NCBI RefSeq assembly: GCF_009931695.1
Contig: NZ_CP048000.1
Span: forward strand, 2,683,501-2,747,500
From: Anaerocolumna sedimenticola
GTDB taxonomy: Bacteria; Bacillota; Clostridia; Lachnospirales; Lachnospiraceae
DNA: 64,000 nucleotides
Direction: 5' to 3'
Part shown: positions 41,304-49,500 of the stretch, piece by piece
How positions within the stretch are numbered: position 1 is the first letter of the stretch
How the letters are laid out: each line of letters opens with the position of its first letter
The notes under the pieces: model-generated
Told to the model about the DNA's origin: nothing
Databases searched by the model: none
The model's input: only the letters and a program-made list of their open reading frames with translations
Position numbers and translations under genes: made by a program

Positions 41304-43352
41304 TCAATTTTCCTTTGTATCAAACAGTGTATACATCATATCGTCCCGTGCATAGGAGAGAGTGCCTAACGTCCAATCGTAAGTATGGAGAATTCCATGC
41401 TCGCCGTTTTCAAACTTGACCGCGTTATAACTGTAGCTGCCAATTTCCTCAGGACCGATAATTTCCTGTGTCGGGATAAAACTGAGAAAGCGGTCTTTCA
41501 TGGGCTCATAGTCTGTTTTAAGCAGGGTATTGTCCGAAACCGTATAGATGTACATTTCTTTGCTGCTCATAGGATGTAACTGCACCGTGTTACCATCCGT
41601 ACTGACCGAAACTTCGCAATAATTGTCTCCCTGTGTCTGATGACAGTCAAGTGATTTTAAGTCCAGGCTGCGAATGATTTGAAGGGAATTCAGGTCATAT
41701 ACAAACAGACCGAAATAGCCGTGGAAGATTACAATATCATCCGTAGCATAATCGATTTCCGCCATATCGGCACCAATAATCTGTTCGGGCGACCATTCGG
41801 GGACTGCAGGTTTAAGCTCTGTCTGCTCCGTGGGATATTTTGTGATCTCTTCCTTGTATAAATATTCATTCAATTCATTAAAAGTCTCGCGGGACACTTT
41901 ATAGATCGAATCATAGGGTTTTTCTATATAGTAATTTCCACCTTTCTCATAGGTATAATATATTTTATCTCCGCCTGAACCTATGTCAATTTTTAAATAA
42001 CGGGAAGCATTTGGAGTATCATTTAAGCTTGGTGATAGGGTGTATGATCCGCTTAATATAAGGGCGGGCATTTCAGCGGATATGCGGGGGTTATGTAAAG
42101 TGGTTGACTTTATGATCTTACCACTTTCAAAAAGCGTAAAAGCAGCCGGGTAATCAAGGCCTGTAAGAGTTGATAAATCGCAGGCTATAAATTCTACAGG
42201 TTTTTTCTCTCTGACCGTATCATAACCGATATTAATCCAATCGCCGGGTTTTAATGAAGTTACGTCATAAGTAACGGTACCGCCGATGGCAACTAAAACA
42301 ATATCTCCGGCCTTATAGTCGTCTTTATCCGTAATAATCCTGCCGGTTATTTTATCACTGGCGATTTCATTGATTTCAATCTGAATATAATTAACGGATT
42401 TATTATTATCGTTAACCTTGCTTATCTCTTTTGGATTAAATGCTAACCCTAATCCGATTCCTCCGACAAGGATAACCGTTGCAATCACAATCCAAAAAGC
42501 AGGTTTTTTATAATTCAGTACGTTTTTTATTCTGCCCTTAATGTTGCCTTCACCGAATGCAAGAGGGCTTCCGTTTATTATACGCTTATCAGATGCAAGA
42601 GATAACAACGATGAAGAATAAGCTTTTTTGATATCACTGCCCATTTCCTTAATAACTCTTTCATCGCAGGAAAGTTCCATATCAGTGCTCATAAGTACAA
42701 AAGCTATCCACACCAGCGGATTAAACCAATGGACACTCACAATTAAATAGGCTGACAGCTTTATTAAATGGTCAAAACGGCTGATATGGGTCTGTTCGTG
42801 CCGGATGATATATTTTTTTTCCTCGTCGGCTAAACCGGTGGGAATGTAAATTCTTGGTTTTACAAGTCCAAGTACAAAAGGAGTTTTCAGGATGCCGGCT
42901 TCGAAAATATTATTACCTGTATTTTGTGCATATTTTAGTTGTCTTTTTAAAATCAATACGGAAATGATACTATAGGTCAACATTACGGAAACACCTAAAA
43001 GCCAAATTACCGCGCCTATTATAGTATAGATATAAGGATTTACGTTTCCTGTAACAGCGTGGGATTGCAGGGATCTGTTTATATAGGAAGCAGTGTCGGT
43101 AATACCGCTGTTAATCGGAGGACTTTGCTGAGAGATAGTATACTGCGGAATCGATGCTGTACCTGACGGTAAAAGACTGAACATACTTTCAAAGGAGAAA
43201 GGGCAGATAAGTCTAAATGCTGCAACACCCCACAGAGCATAGGATATGACTTTAGGCGCTTTTTTTAAGGGCAGCCGGATTAGCATAACAAACAGGATTA
43301 CATAACTTGCCGTAAAGCTCATATTTAAAACGGTTAGAAATAATCGATCCAA
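41304..43352 (-). CDS. BlaR1/MecR1-like M56 metallopeptidase with non-PBP sensor domain
   Basis: The 682-residue membrane protein has four N-terminal helices (about residues 5-25, 35-52, 108-135, 200-218), with the zinc motif HEQTH at 185-189 and a downstream MELSCDERVIKE (about 226), the M56 peptidase signature. A fifth helix (about 290) leads to a long external region. In BlaR1 this region is a penicillin-binding domain, but here no SxxK/SxN/KTG set is visible; it is beta-rich and may be a propeller-like sensor. It probably senses a surface signal and cleaves the BlaI-type repressor encoded 2 bases upstream. No beta-lactamase gene is near. Confidence 0.85.
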   Translation of the reverse strand: MDRLFLTVLNMSFTASYVILFVMLIRLPLKKAPKVISYALWGVAAFRLICPFSFESMFSLLPSGTASIPQYTISQQSPPINSGITDTASYINRSLQSHAVTGNVNPYIYTIIGAVIWLLGVSVMLTYSIISVLILKRQLKYAQNTGNNIFEAGILKTPFVLGLVKPRIYIPTGLADEEKKYIIRHEQTHISRFDHLIKLSAYLIVSVHWFNPLVWIAFVLMSTDMELSCDERVIKEMGSDIKKAYSSSLLSLASDKRIINGSPLAFGEGNIKGRIKNVLNYKKPAFWIVIATVILVGGIGLGLAFNPKEISKVNDNNKSVNYIQIEINEIASDKITGRIITDKDDYKAGDIVLVAIGGTVTYDVTSLKPGDWINIGYDTVREKKPVEFIACDLSTLTGLDYPAAFTLFESGKIIKSTTLHNPRISAEMPALILSGSYTLSPSLNDTPNASRYLKIDIGSGGDKIYYTYEKGGNYYIEKPYDSIYKVSRETFNELNEYLYKEEITKYPTEQTELKPAVPEWSPEQIIGADMAEIDYATDDIVIFHGYFGLFVYDLNSLQIIRSLDLKSLDCHQTQGDNYCEVSVSTDGNTVQLHPMSSKEMYIYTVSDNTLLKTDYEPMKDRFLSFIPTQEIIGPEEIGSYSYNAVKFENGEHGILHTYDWTLGTLSYARDDMMYTLFDTKEN

Positions 43353-43354
43353 TG

Positions 43355-43717
43355 CTACTCCTCCTTATGTTCATCAATCAGTTTTTTCAGTTCTGCAGCT
43401 TGAGAGTCGCTTAATTTTCTGCCGCCAATAAATGCTGTCAGAAATTTCGGCAGAGATCCGCCAAAGGCATCCTCCACAAAACGTCTGCTTTGCTTTGCGT
43501 AAAACTCATCTCTTTTAAGCAGAGAAGTAATGACTGCGTTTTGATTTTGAAAGATACCTTTATCACATAAATTCTTAAGAACGGTATAAGTAGTGGATTT
43601 TTTCCATTTCATTTCTTTTTCGCACAGCTTCACCAGCTCGCCGGAACCGATAGGCTCATGCTGCCAGATTATTTCTGCAAATCTCGTTTCACTCTTCGAC
43701 AGTTTATAATCCTTCAT
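43355..43717 (-). CDS. BlaI/MecI-family repressor
   Basis: The 120-residue protein has a winged helix (about residues 5-75, LSKSETRFAEIIWQHEPIG, WKKSTTYTVLKNLCDKGIF) and a C-terminal dimer helix, as in BlaI/MecI. The family binds its operators as a dimer and is inactivated when the BlaR1-type peptidase is triggered. The start has a strong AAGGAGGAG site. Its stop is 2 bases from the BlaR1-like start, so both are one operon. The palindrome over its promoter (43761-43782) is the likely operator. Confidence 0.9.
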   Translation of the reverse strand: MKDYKLSKSETRFAEIIWQHEPIGSGELVKLCEKEMKWKKSTTYTVLKNLCDKGIFQNQNAVITSLLKRDEFYAKQSRRFVEDAFGGSLPKFLTAFIGGRKLSDSQAAELKKLIDEHKEE

Positions 43718-43760
43718 GATAACTCCTCCTTGGACTATACTTAATAGACCTATATGTGTT

Positions 43761-43790
43761 TAGTCTATAATATATAGACCTATTTGTCAA
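43761..43790 (-). promoter_or_regulatory. Promoter and operator of the blaI/blaR1-like operon
   Basis: On the minus strand TTGACA (43790-43785) and TAGACT (43767-43762) are 17 bp apart. The near-palindrome TAGTCTATAATATATAGACCTA (43761-43782) lies across the spacer and -10 box, and TAGACCTAT is repeated nearby at 43745. Binding there would block RNA polymerase, as expected for autoregulation. Confidence 0.65.
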
Positions 43791-43920
43791 TAGAGATATA
43801 TCCGTTACAGATAAGCCTATGATACCGCGATGTGGTTTTTGAGTGAATGGGAATGAAATATGATGCAAAATGAGCATAATACGAAACGGATAAATTCAAA
43901 AGTTTATTTGTCTACAGTCT

Positions 43921-43950
43921 GAGGCAGACAGCTGATAAGCCGTCTGCCTC
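43921..43950. other. Perfect 9-bp GC-rich hairpin
   Basis: GAGGCAGAC and GTCTGCCTC flank a 12-base loop, with one more T-A pair outside. It has no clear T tail. The remaining gap 43718-44286 holds the operon promoter, this hairpin, the second 73-bp repeat and the marR promoter; no other gene is seen. Confidence 0.4.
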
Positions 43951-43977
43951 ACATAATCATACGTGCGCATACTCGAA

Positions 43978-44050
43978 GACTGTTGCAAAACGGAAAAAAT
44001 GCAAACTATATTCTGGGGAGAGCCCGGTAAGTTAATAATTTTGCAGCAGC
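43978..44050. repeat. 73-bp palindromic dispersed repeat, copy 2
   Basis: The ends GACTGTTGCAAAA and TTTTGCAGCAGC are inverted repeats and the inner right part reads CCCGGTAAGTTAATAATTTT, matching copy 1 at 41208-41280 in length, ends and inner motif. The two copies bracket the blaI/blaR1-like operon. Confidence 0.55.
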
Positions 44051-44251
44051 ACTTGATTTATGACTTCTTTAAAAATACCATATTCCAGCCACGGGTATAT
44101 TTGTAATAAGCCTGTATGGTAATAATCATAAATATCACCTCGCTATAGTATATGTATCAGGAATAACATAGTATACGGATCCTTATTAATTAATCTGAAA
44201 AGAAACAATACCAGACATTTTAAATAAATAAGTAAATAACTAAATTCTATC

Positions 44252-44286
44252 TTGACAATAGTTTGATATAAAACTATAATGGAATC
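44252..44286 (+). promoter_or_regulatory. Consensus promoter with MarR operator; transcript probably leaderless
   Basis: TTGACA and TATAAT (44252-44257, 44275-44280) are 17 bp apart, and the spacer is filled by AGTTTGATATAAAACT, an inverted repeat nearly identical to the perfect palindrome at 44727-44740. The marR ATG lies only 7 bases after the -10 box, at the expected transcription start, and there is no ribosome site, so the mRNA is probably leaderless. Confidence 0.75.
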
Positions 44287-44709
44287 ATGAATGCAAACGA
44301 TTTAATTTCATTAATTTCAAAGATCAGAGAAAAAGTCAATCGTCTTATCATTTCAGAATTAGCGGTACATGGTGTGGAGGGTATTGTTACATCACATGGA
44401 GATATCATTTACGCCCTTATACAGAAACCTAAAATGACCATGGCAGAGATTGCCGCGAAGATCGGCAAAGATAAGTCTACCGTTACCGCATTGGTGGATA
44501 AATTAGTCAAACTTGGGTATGTGGCAAAGGAAAGAGGAACAGAAGATACCAGAATAATTTATGTTACCCTTACTAGGAAGGGTCTTGATTTAAAACCCGT
44601 GTTTGACGAGATATCACAGAAAGTACTGGATGTTTTTTATACTGATGTTTCAGAAAAAGAAAAGGAGGTAATATTTCAAATACTTAATAAAATCTATAAT
44701 AACTTTTAA
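44287..44709 (+). CDS. MarR-family transcription regulator
   Basis: The 140-residue protein has the MarR winged-helix core (MTMAEIAAKIGKDKSTVTALVDKL, read as MTMAEIAAKIG and KDKSTVTALVDKL, about residues 50-75; wing ERGTEDTRIIYVTLTRKG) with helical ends for dimerisation. It most likely represses itself and the downstream hydrolase through the twin GTTTGATAT palindromes. No ribosome site precedes the ATG, which fits a leaderless mRNA. The inducer is unknown; such pairs with a hydrolase or esterase often respond to aromatic or lipid-like compounds. Confidence 0.88.
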   Translation: MNANDLISLISKIREKVNRLIISELAVHGVEGIVTSHGDIIYALIQKPKMTMAEIAAKIGKDKSTVTALVDKLVKLGYVAKERGTEDTRIIYVTLTRKGLDLKPVFDEISQKVLDVFYTDVSEKEKEVIFQILNKIYNNF

Positions 44710-44726
44710 TTTTATTTACCCAAATG

Positions 44727-44740
44727 GTTTGATATCAAAC
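44727..44740. promoter_or_regulatory. MarR operator in front of the hydrolase gene
   Basis: GTTTGATATCAAAC is a perfect 14-bp palindrome between marR and the hydrolase gene, matching the site inside the marR promoter. It suggests that the hydrolase is the regulated target. Confidence 0.7.
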
Positions 44741-44807
44741 TAAATTTTATCTTTATTGCAAAAACGTAAGGTTGAAAGAGAATATAATAGAAGAAAGGAA
44801 GACCATT

Positions 44808-45631
44808 ATGACAGACTATACAAAAACGCTGCCGGATCACATTGAAAAATATATCGGAGAAAATGATTTGTTTCTAGAAATATACCAAGGAGAAGAAAGC
44901 AGGGATAAAACCCATAAAAAACCTCCGCTGTTATTCGTACATGGTGCTTATACGGGAAGCTGGATGTGGAGTAAATACATACCTCATTTTGTAAGCGGTG
45001 GATGGAATTGTTATGTAATGAATATGAGAGGTCATTATAAAAGCAGAGTTATGGATTTAACGAAAGTTATTTTTGAGGATTACTTAGCAGATATAAAGGA
45101 AGTAATCAGCGAATGCGGCGAACCGCCAATTGTTTTTGGTTTTAGTATGGGGGAATCCTGTGTCAGAAAATAGCTGAAAATACTGTATTAGCCGGTTTGG
45201 TGTTAATTGATTCAAGTATTAGCAGGGAAGTATATGAGAAAGTTCCCTACAAAAGTGCGGAAAATATAATACCGGGAATTATTGTACCGGCTCCGGAACG
45301 GAATGAAAAATTCAGTATGGATGAAACGATCGAAGACATTGAATTTCAGAGAAAATACCTGGCTGCGGAATCTACAAAAGTATTTCTGGTTAGTTCTTTT
45401 CTATTTGGAGCAAAAGACGGAATCTCTATAGACAGTAGTCTTATAAATTGTCCCTGTCTGGTAATTAAAGCAATTAACAGTGAGGAAGAGGACAGACGCG
45501 GTCAGGCAGAAGCTGAGCATTTACAAGCGGAATATTCAGGACTTGTAAAAACAACGCATACCGGACTTTTAGTCGGACAAAGATATATGGAAGCAGTGGA
45601 TCGAATAATGGAATGGCTCAAGAGGTATTAA
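44808..45631 (+). pseudogene. Alpha/beta hydrolase, frameshifted at the nucleophile elbow
   Basis: The first frame reads from ATG 44808 (after AAAGGAAG) through LLFVHGAYTGSWMW and MNMRGHYKSR to PPIVFGFSMG, the GxSxG nucleophile elbow, and then leaves frame at five Gs (45149-45153). One more G restores GILCQKIAENTVLAGLVLIDSSISR and the rest, including a C-terminal His segment (THTGLLVG), to the stop at 45631. The repaired product of about 274 residues is a complete alpha/beta hydrolase. The single missing G equals the one in the phage connector gene, so error and mutation are both possible. The substrate is unknown. Confidence 0.8.
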
Positions 45632-45686
45632 ACAAAGTAAAAATATGTAAAATTCAATAGAAACTGTATAACTATTTTCTGAATCA

Positions 45687-45716
45687 TGGTATAATATCCA
45701 TAGATATTATACCAGT
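45687..45716. promoter_or_regulatory. Palindrome TGGTATAATA upstream of amidase gene
   Basis: TGGTATAATATC and GATATTATACCA form a perfect 12-bp inverted repeat with a short spacer (45687-45714), and TGGTATAATA occurs a third time near 45781. The repeats contain TATAAT boxes, so they may be promoter plus operator for the amidase gene. The regulator is unknown. Confidence 0.4.
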
Positions 45717-45855
45717 GCCAAAGGAAAGTTCCTGCACATAAACGTCACGAAGCGGAGCATACCATGAGTACTTGCATACCTGGTATAATAAGTAAAATAA
45801 CGGATAAGTTCTATTTATTACGATAATGGTAACCGGTTTGCAGGGAGAATAATTT

Positions 45856-47211
45856 ATGAAAGATCTAAATGAAATAACAATATTAGAACTTGTGATTATG
45901 TTAAGAAACAAAACTTTATCTGCGAAAGAATTAGTTCAGCACTACATAAGCAGGATTCAACGATTGGATCAGGGGGAAAATGGAGTAAACAGTATACTGG
46001 AAATCAATCCGGAAGCAGTGGAAATTGCAGAACAGTTGGATAAAAAGGGATTTAAAGGAGCCGGAATGTTAGCAGGTATCCCTATTCTTCTGAAAGATAA
46101 TATTAATACTGCAGATTTCATGCATACATCAGCGGGCTCTTTAGCTTTGGCAGAGTCATATGCTCCTTGGGATGCCGATCTTGTGAAAATGCTAAGAGAG
46201 AAAGGAGCAATTCTTCTGGGAAAAACCAATATGACGGAATTTGCTAATTATATGACCCAGGGTATGCCAAGCGGTTACAGTTCCAGAGGAGGTCAGGTTA
46301 AGTCTCCATACATAAGTAAGGAGAATCCTTCCGGTTCCAGTTCCGGTTCCGCCGTTGCCGCAGCGGCTAATTTTTGTGTTGCTTCCATTGGTACGGATAC
46401 CTGTAATTCGATTATTGCACCTGGTTTAAAAAACGGGATTGTAGGGTTTCGGCCCAGTATAGGTGCACTAAGCCGGAAAGGTATCATTCCAATCAGCAGA
46501 ACGCTTGATACTGCCGGACCTATGGCAAGAACAGTAACCGACACAGCAATTCTTTATTCGGAACTTACCAATACTCAGCTAACAACAAGCAGCATTATAG
46601 ATTTTAGCGGAATAACGATTGGCATTAACGAATGGGGAAAGGATGTAATGACAGAAGAGGAAGCAATAAAAATGGATAATATTATTAAAGAGCTGGAATC
46701 AGCGGGAGCGGATCTTAAGAAAATTGAAATTCCGGCAACAAATAATGTAATGCCTCTTATGAAATACGAATTAAAATTTGCTATGAACCGCTATTTATCA
46801 GAGCTTCCTGTATCATTTCCTATACATACCTTAAAAGATATCATCCATTTTAATCTGGAACACAAGGATACTGCTTTACGGTATGGACAGTCCTATCTTA
46901 CGGATGCGGAGGATAATACATCGGGAACTCTTTGTGAAACGGAATACCTGGAGATAATAAAGGACAGGGAGGAAGAAATTAAAAAAATCCGTTATCAGTT
47001 AAAAAATATAGACTTCTGTATTATGCTTATTGGAAATAATATACTTCATTATACCGGACTTCCCAGCATAACAGTGCCTTGCGGTCTTTATAAAAACGGA
47101 ATGCCTTTTGGTATTATAATAACAGCAAAAACCGATTCCGAACTTTTAAAATATGCCGGCGCAGTGGAGATGATTGTTGGTCAAAGGGTTGAACCGCAAT
47201 TTATAATTTAG
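45856..47211 (+). CDS. Amidase (amidase-signature family)
   Basis: The 451-residue enzyme belongs to the amidase signature family. The catalytic triad seems complete: Lys80 in PILLKDN, the cis-Ser in NPSGSSSGSAVAAAA (about 161-163), and nucleophile Ser185 in GTDTCNSIIAPG. The last motif normally reads GTDTGGSIR, so the Gly-Gly to Cys-Asn change is notable and may alter activity or specificity. The product hydrolyses an amide bond of unknown substrate. An AGGGAGAA ribosome site precedes the ATG. The nitrilase-type gene follows in the same direction, suggesting a shared nitrogen-compound pathway. Confidence 0.88.
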   Translation: MKDLNEITILELVIMLRNKTLSAKELVQHYISRIQRLDQGENGVNSILEINPEAVEIAEQLDKKGFKGAGMLAGIPILLKDNINTADFMHTSAGSLALAESYAPWDADLVKMLREKGAILLGKTNMTEFANYMTQGMPSGYSSRGGQVKSPYISKENPSGSSSGSAVAAAANFCVASIGTDTCNSIIAPGLKNGIVGFRPSIGALSRKGIIPISRTLDTAGPMARTVTDTAILYSELTNTQLTTSSIIDFSGITIGINEWGKDVMTEEEAIKMDNIIKELESAGADLKKIEIPATNNVMPLMKYELKFAMNRYLSELPVSFPIHTLKDIIHFNLEHKDTALRYGQSYLTDAEDNTSGTLCETEYLEIIKDREEEIKKIRYQLKNIDFCIMLIGNNILHYTGLPSITVPCGLYKNGMPFGIIITAKTDSELLKYAGAVEMIVGQRVEPQFII

Positions 47212-47359
47212 TCATATAGACGTTCCGAGCAATATCTACCGGAGGATTTCGAATTCCCATGCACCGTTTATATTTACACCATACAAAACCTTGGCATGGA
47301 ATTTGACACAAAAAATAGTTTAAAAATTGTGTAAATAAAATAGAAACAGAGGAAAAAAT

Positions 47360-48190
47360 ATGAGCCGATTAAAAATAGCAATGATTCAAATGAGGGTAGA
47401 TTTTAATGAACCGTCTAAAAACCTGGAGAGAGCGGAACAATTTATAGGGGAAGCGGCAAAAGCAAAAGCACAAATCTGTGTACTACCGGAATGTTTAGAT
47501 ATTGGCTGGGGAAATCCCAAAGCTTTGGAACTGGGTGAACCAATTCCCGGTAAAATAAGTGAAGCCTATTGTGAAATGGCTAAAAAGTATCATATTTTTC
47601 TTGTGGCCGGTCTTACAGAAACATGTTCTGAGAAAGTTTATAATGCTGCAATTTTAATATCAGATAGGGGAGAGGTACTTCTCCACCACCGTAAAATTAA
47701 TGTACTTACAGGGGTTGAAGATGTATATGAAATAGGCAATTCCCTTGGTGTGGCAGATACTGCTTTAGGAAAGATAGGAATTGACATATGTGCGGATAAT
47801 TCAGCAAATAGCACGGTACTTGCTCATTCCCTGGCGCGTATGGGTGCGCAGATTATTTTGTCTCCCTGTTCATGGGCAGTTAGGCCGGACCGGGATGTTG
47901 AAAAAGAACCTTATGGTAATGAATGGTTTGTACCCTATAAACAGTTAGCATCCCTTTACCAAATGCCGATCATAGGTGTCAGTAATGTAGGTAATGTAGA
48001 GGACGGTAGCTGGAAAGGGTGGAAAGCTATCGGTAATTCCATAGCGGTTGACAGCAACGGAGAAGTACTAGCAGTCTTACCCTATGGAGAAAGTGCTCAG
48101 GTTATGGAAATAGTTGAGGTTACCCTTTTGGATGACAGGAAAAAGGGTACTTCGTTATCCGAAGAGATTAGTAATAAATTATTTGAATAA
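47360..48190 (+). CDS. Carbon-nitrogen hydrolase (nitrilase superfamily)
   Basis: The 276-residue protein shows the nitrilase triad: Glu44 in LPECLD, Lys112 in HHRKIN and Cys144 in IGIDICADNS. The overall spacing and length match omega-amidase or N-carbamoyl-type amidohydrolases rather than large nitrilases. It follows the amidase gene by 148 bases on the same strand. A strong terminator closes the unit. The substrate cannot be told; together with the amidase it could serve stepwise release of ammonia from an organic amide. Confidence 0.88.
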   Translation: MSRLKIAMIQMRVDFNEPSKNLERAEQFIGEAAKAKAQICVLPECLDIGWGNPKALELGEPIPGKISEAYCEMAKKYHIFLVAGLTETCSEKVYNAAILISDRGEVLLHHRKINVLTGVEDVYEIGNSLGVADTALGKIGIDICADNSANSTVLAHSLARMGAQIILSPCSWAVRPDRDVEKEPYGNEWFVPYKQLASLYQMPIIGVSNVGNVEDGSWKGWKAIGNSIAVDSNGEVLAVLPYGESAQVMEIVEVTLLDDRKKGTSLSEEISNKLFE

Positions 48191-48212
48191 TAATTTTTAG
48201 CCTGTTTAATAG

Positions 48213-48243
48213 TTGGGTGGGATTCTTTTGAATCCCGCCCAAT
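48213..48243 (+). terminator. Terminator after nitrilase-family gene
   Basis: TTGGGTGGGATTC and GAATCCCGCCCAA form a 13-bp stem (one G-U-like mismatch) with a TTTT loop, followed by TTATTGTATTT. Confidence 0.85.
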
Positions 48244-48419
48244 TATTGTATTTAGAACTTTTTCTTTTTTACTTACTTAATTGCCAGCGTGTCAGCACCG
48301 GAATATGACAGGCAGGATCTTTTCTGCACTTTTATTATGCAACTTACCGCCTAAATTATGGCAGAAAACCGGAAAGCTATTGAAAAATAAAAACGGTATA
48401 GTAAGATAGAATTAGGGCA

Positions 48420-48478
48420 AAACGGATATTGTCAGATCCGCTGGGTTAAGTCGCAGAAGACTTACCTGAAAGGTTAAA
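48420..48478 (+). other. Two hairpins in the LytTR leader
   Basis: CGGAT/ATCCG and GTTAAGTC/GACTTACC form hairpins just before the AAGGGAGG ribosome site of the LytTR gene. They could modulate its translation. No other gene or site was recognised in the gap 48191-48500. Confidence 0.35.
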
Positions 48479-48500
48479 TTCTAAGGGAGGAAGTGAACTC

Positions 48501-48938
48501 TTGAGAATAAAGATAGAACAATCCAAGGAAATTAATGAAACCGAAATTACGATAAAATGCCAAAACCAGACGGAAGAAGTAGATAGAATCGTATCAGCAA
48601 TACAGCTACTGAATCATACTATAACGGGAAAAGCTGAGGGTAAAACCTATTTCATAAAGCTGGAAGATATACTTTATTTTGATACGGTGGATGAGAGAGT
48701 TTTTATCTATACAAAAGACAGGGTATATGAGACAGGTTTAAGACTTTATGAAATTGAGGAAAAATTTATGGATACCAGTGTTATCAGGGTAAGCAAATCC
48801 GCTATCTTAAACCTAATGAAAGTTGAACAGGTAACACCGCTGCTAAACGGTAGAATTAAAGCAATCTTACAGAATGGGGAATCCATTATTATCTCAAGGC
48901 AATATATACATATATTTAAAAGAAAATTAGGAATATAG
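48501..48938 (+). CDS. LytTR-domain DNA-binding regulator
   Basis: The 145-residue protein has a LytTR DNA-binding domain (about residues 45-140): KTYFIKLEDILYFDTVDERVFIYT (read as KTYFIKLEDILYF and DTVDERVFIYT), IRVSKSAILNL and SRQYIHIFKRKLG. There is no receiver domain, so it is not a normal response regulator. Such solo LytTR proteins are typically controlled by a membrane protein encoded next to them, here the DUF3021 gene. It starts at TTG after AAGGGAGG. The target is probably its own operon, including the downstream ABC exporter. Confidence 0.88.
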   Translation: MRIKIEQSKEINETEITIKCQNQTEEVDRIVSAIQLLNHTITGKAEGKTYFIKLEDILYFDTVDERVFIYTKDRVYETGLRLYEIEEKFMDTSVIRVSKSAILNLMKVEQVTPLLNGRIKAILQNGESIIISRQYIHIFKRKLGI

Positions 48939-49055
48939 TCAAGTAAAAAACCTCGGATACGAGGCTTTGGTAGAATAGTCGAATTAATCATTCTTCTAAA
49001 TTAGTACCAGGAAGGACGGTATTAGTATATAAAAGCAAAACAGAAAGGAATAGAT

Positions 49056-49499
49056 ATGAAAAAAAAATCTTTAATTAATTTTTTGCTGGGATTAGTGATA
49101 TCTTATACCATTGAGATATTGGTTATGACAATAACAATAGCATTTTCCGGGCAGGATTCCATTCCGGTTTTTATGATTATTGAGGCTTTTGGTTTAGCGG
49201 CATGCTGCGCTTTTATCGGAGCAGTTTTTTCTTCCGATAAGCTAAACTACTATTTACAGGTTATATTAACCTATATCTTCTCATTTATTGTCATAATACT
49301 ATTTTCTCTTATGTTCCGGTGGTATGATCTGGGTCATGGTATGTTTAAGGGGAGGTCTTTTTTTGTAATTATAATAAGTTTGTTTACAATCGGATATATC
49401 ATAATTTTGCTTCTTAAAGAGGTCATCCAAAGAAAAAGGGTTAAGCTGATAAATGAAAAATTAGCGGAATATAAAGAAAAAGAAAGTGAGGGAAAATAG
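49056..49499 (+). CDS. DUF3021 membrane protein (likely LytTR partner)
   Basis: The 147-residue protein has four hydrophobic helices (about residues 7-28, 39-58, 66-88, 103-123) and a charged cytosolic C-terminus (RKRVKLINEKLAEYKEK), matching the DUF3021 family. This family is almost always encoded next to a solo LytTR regulator and is thought to hold it inactive at the membrane. The start has AAAGGAA. It lies 117 bases after the LytTR gene and 1 base before the exporter ATPase gene, linking sensor, regulator and exporter in one operon. Confidence 0.85.
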   Translation: MKKKSLINFLLGLVISYTIEILVMTITIAFSGQDSIPVFMIIEAFGLAACCAFIGAVFSSDKLNYYLQVILTYIFSFIVIILFSLMFRWYDLGHGMFKGRSFFVIIISLFTIGYIIILLLKEVIQRKRVKLINEKLAEYKEKESEGK

Positions 49500-49500
49500 T

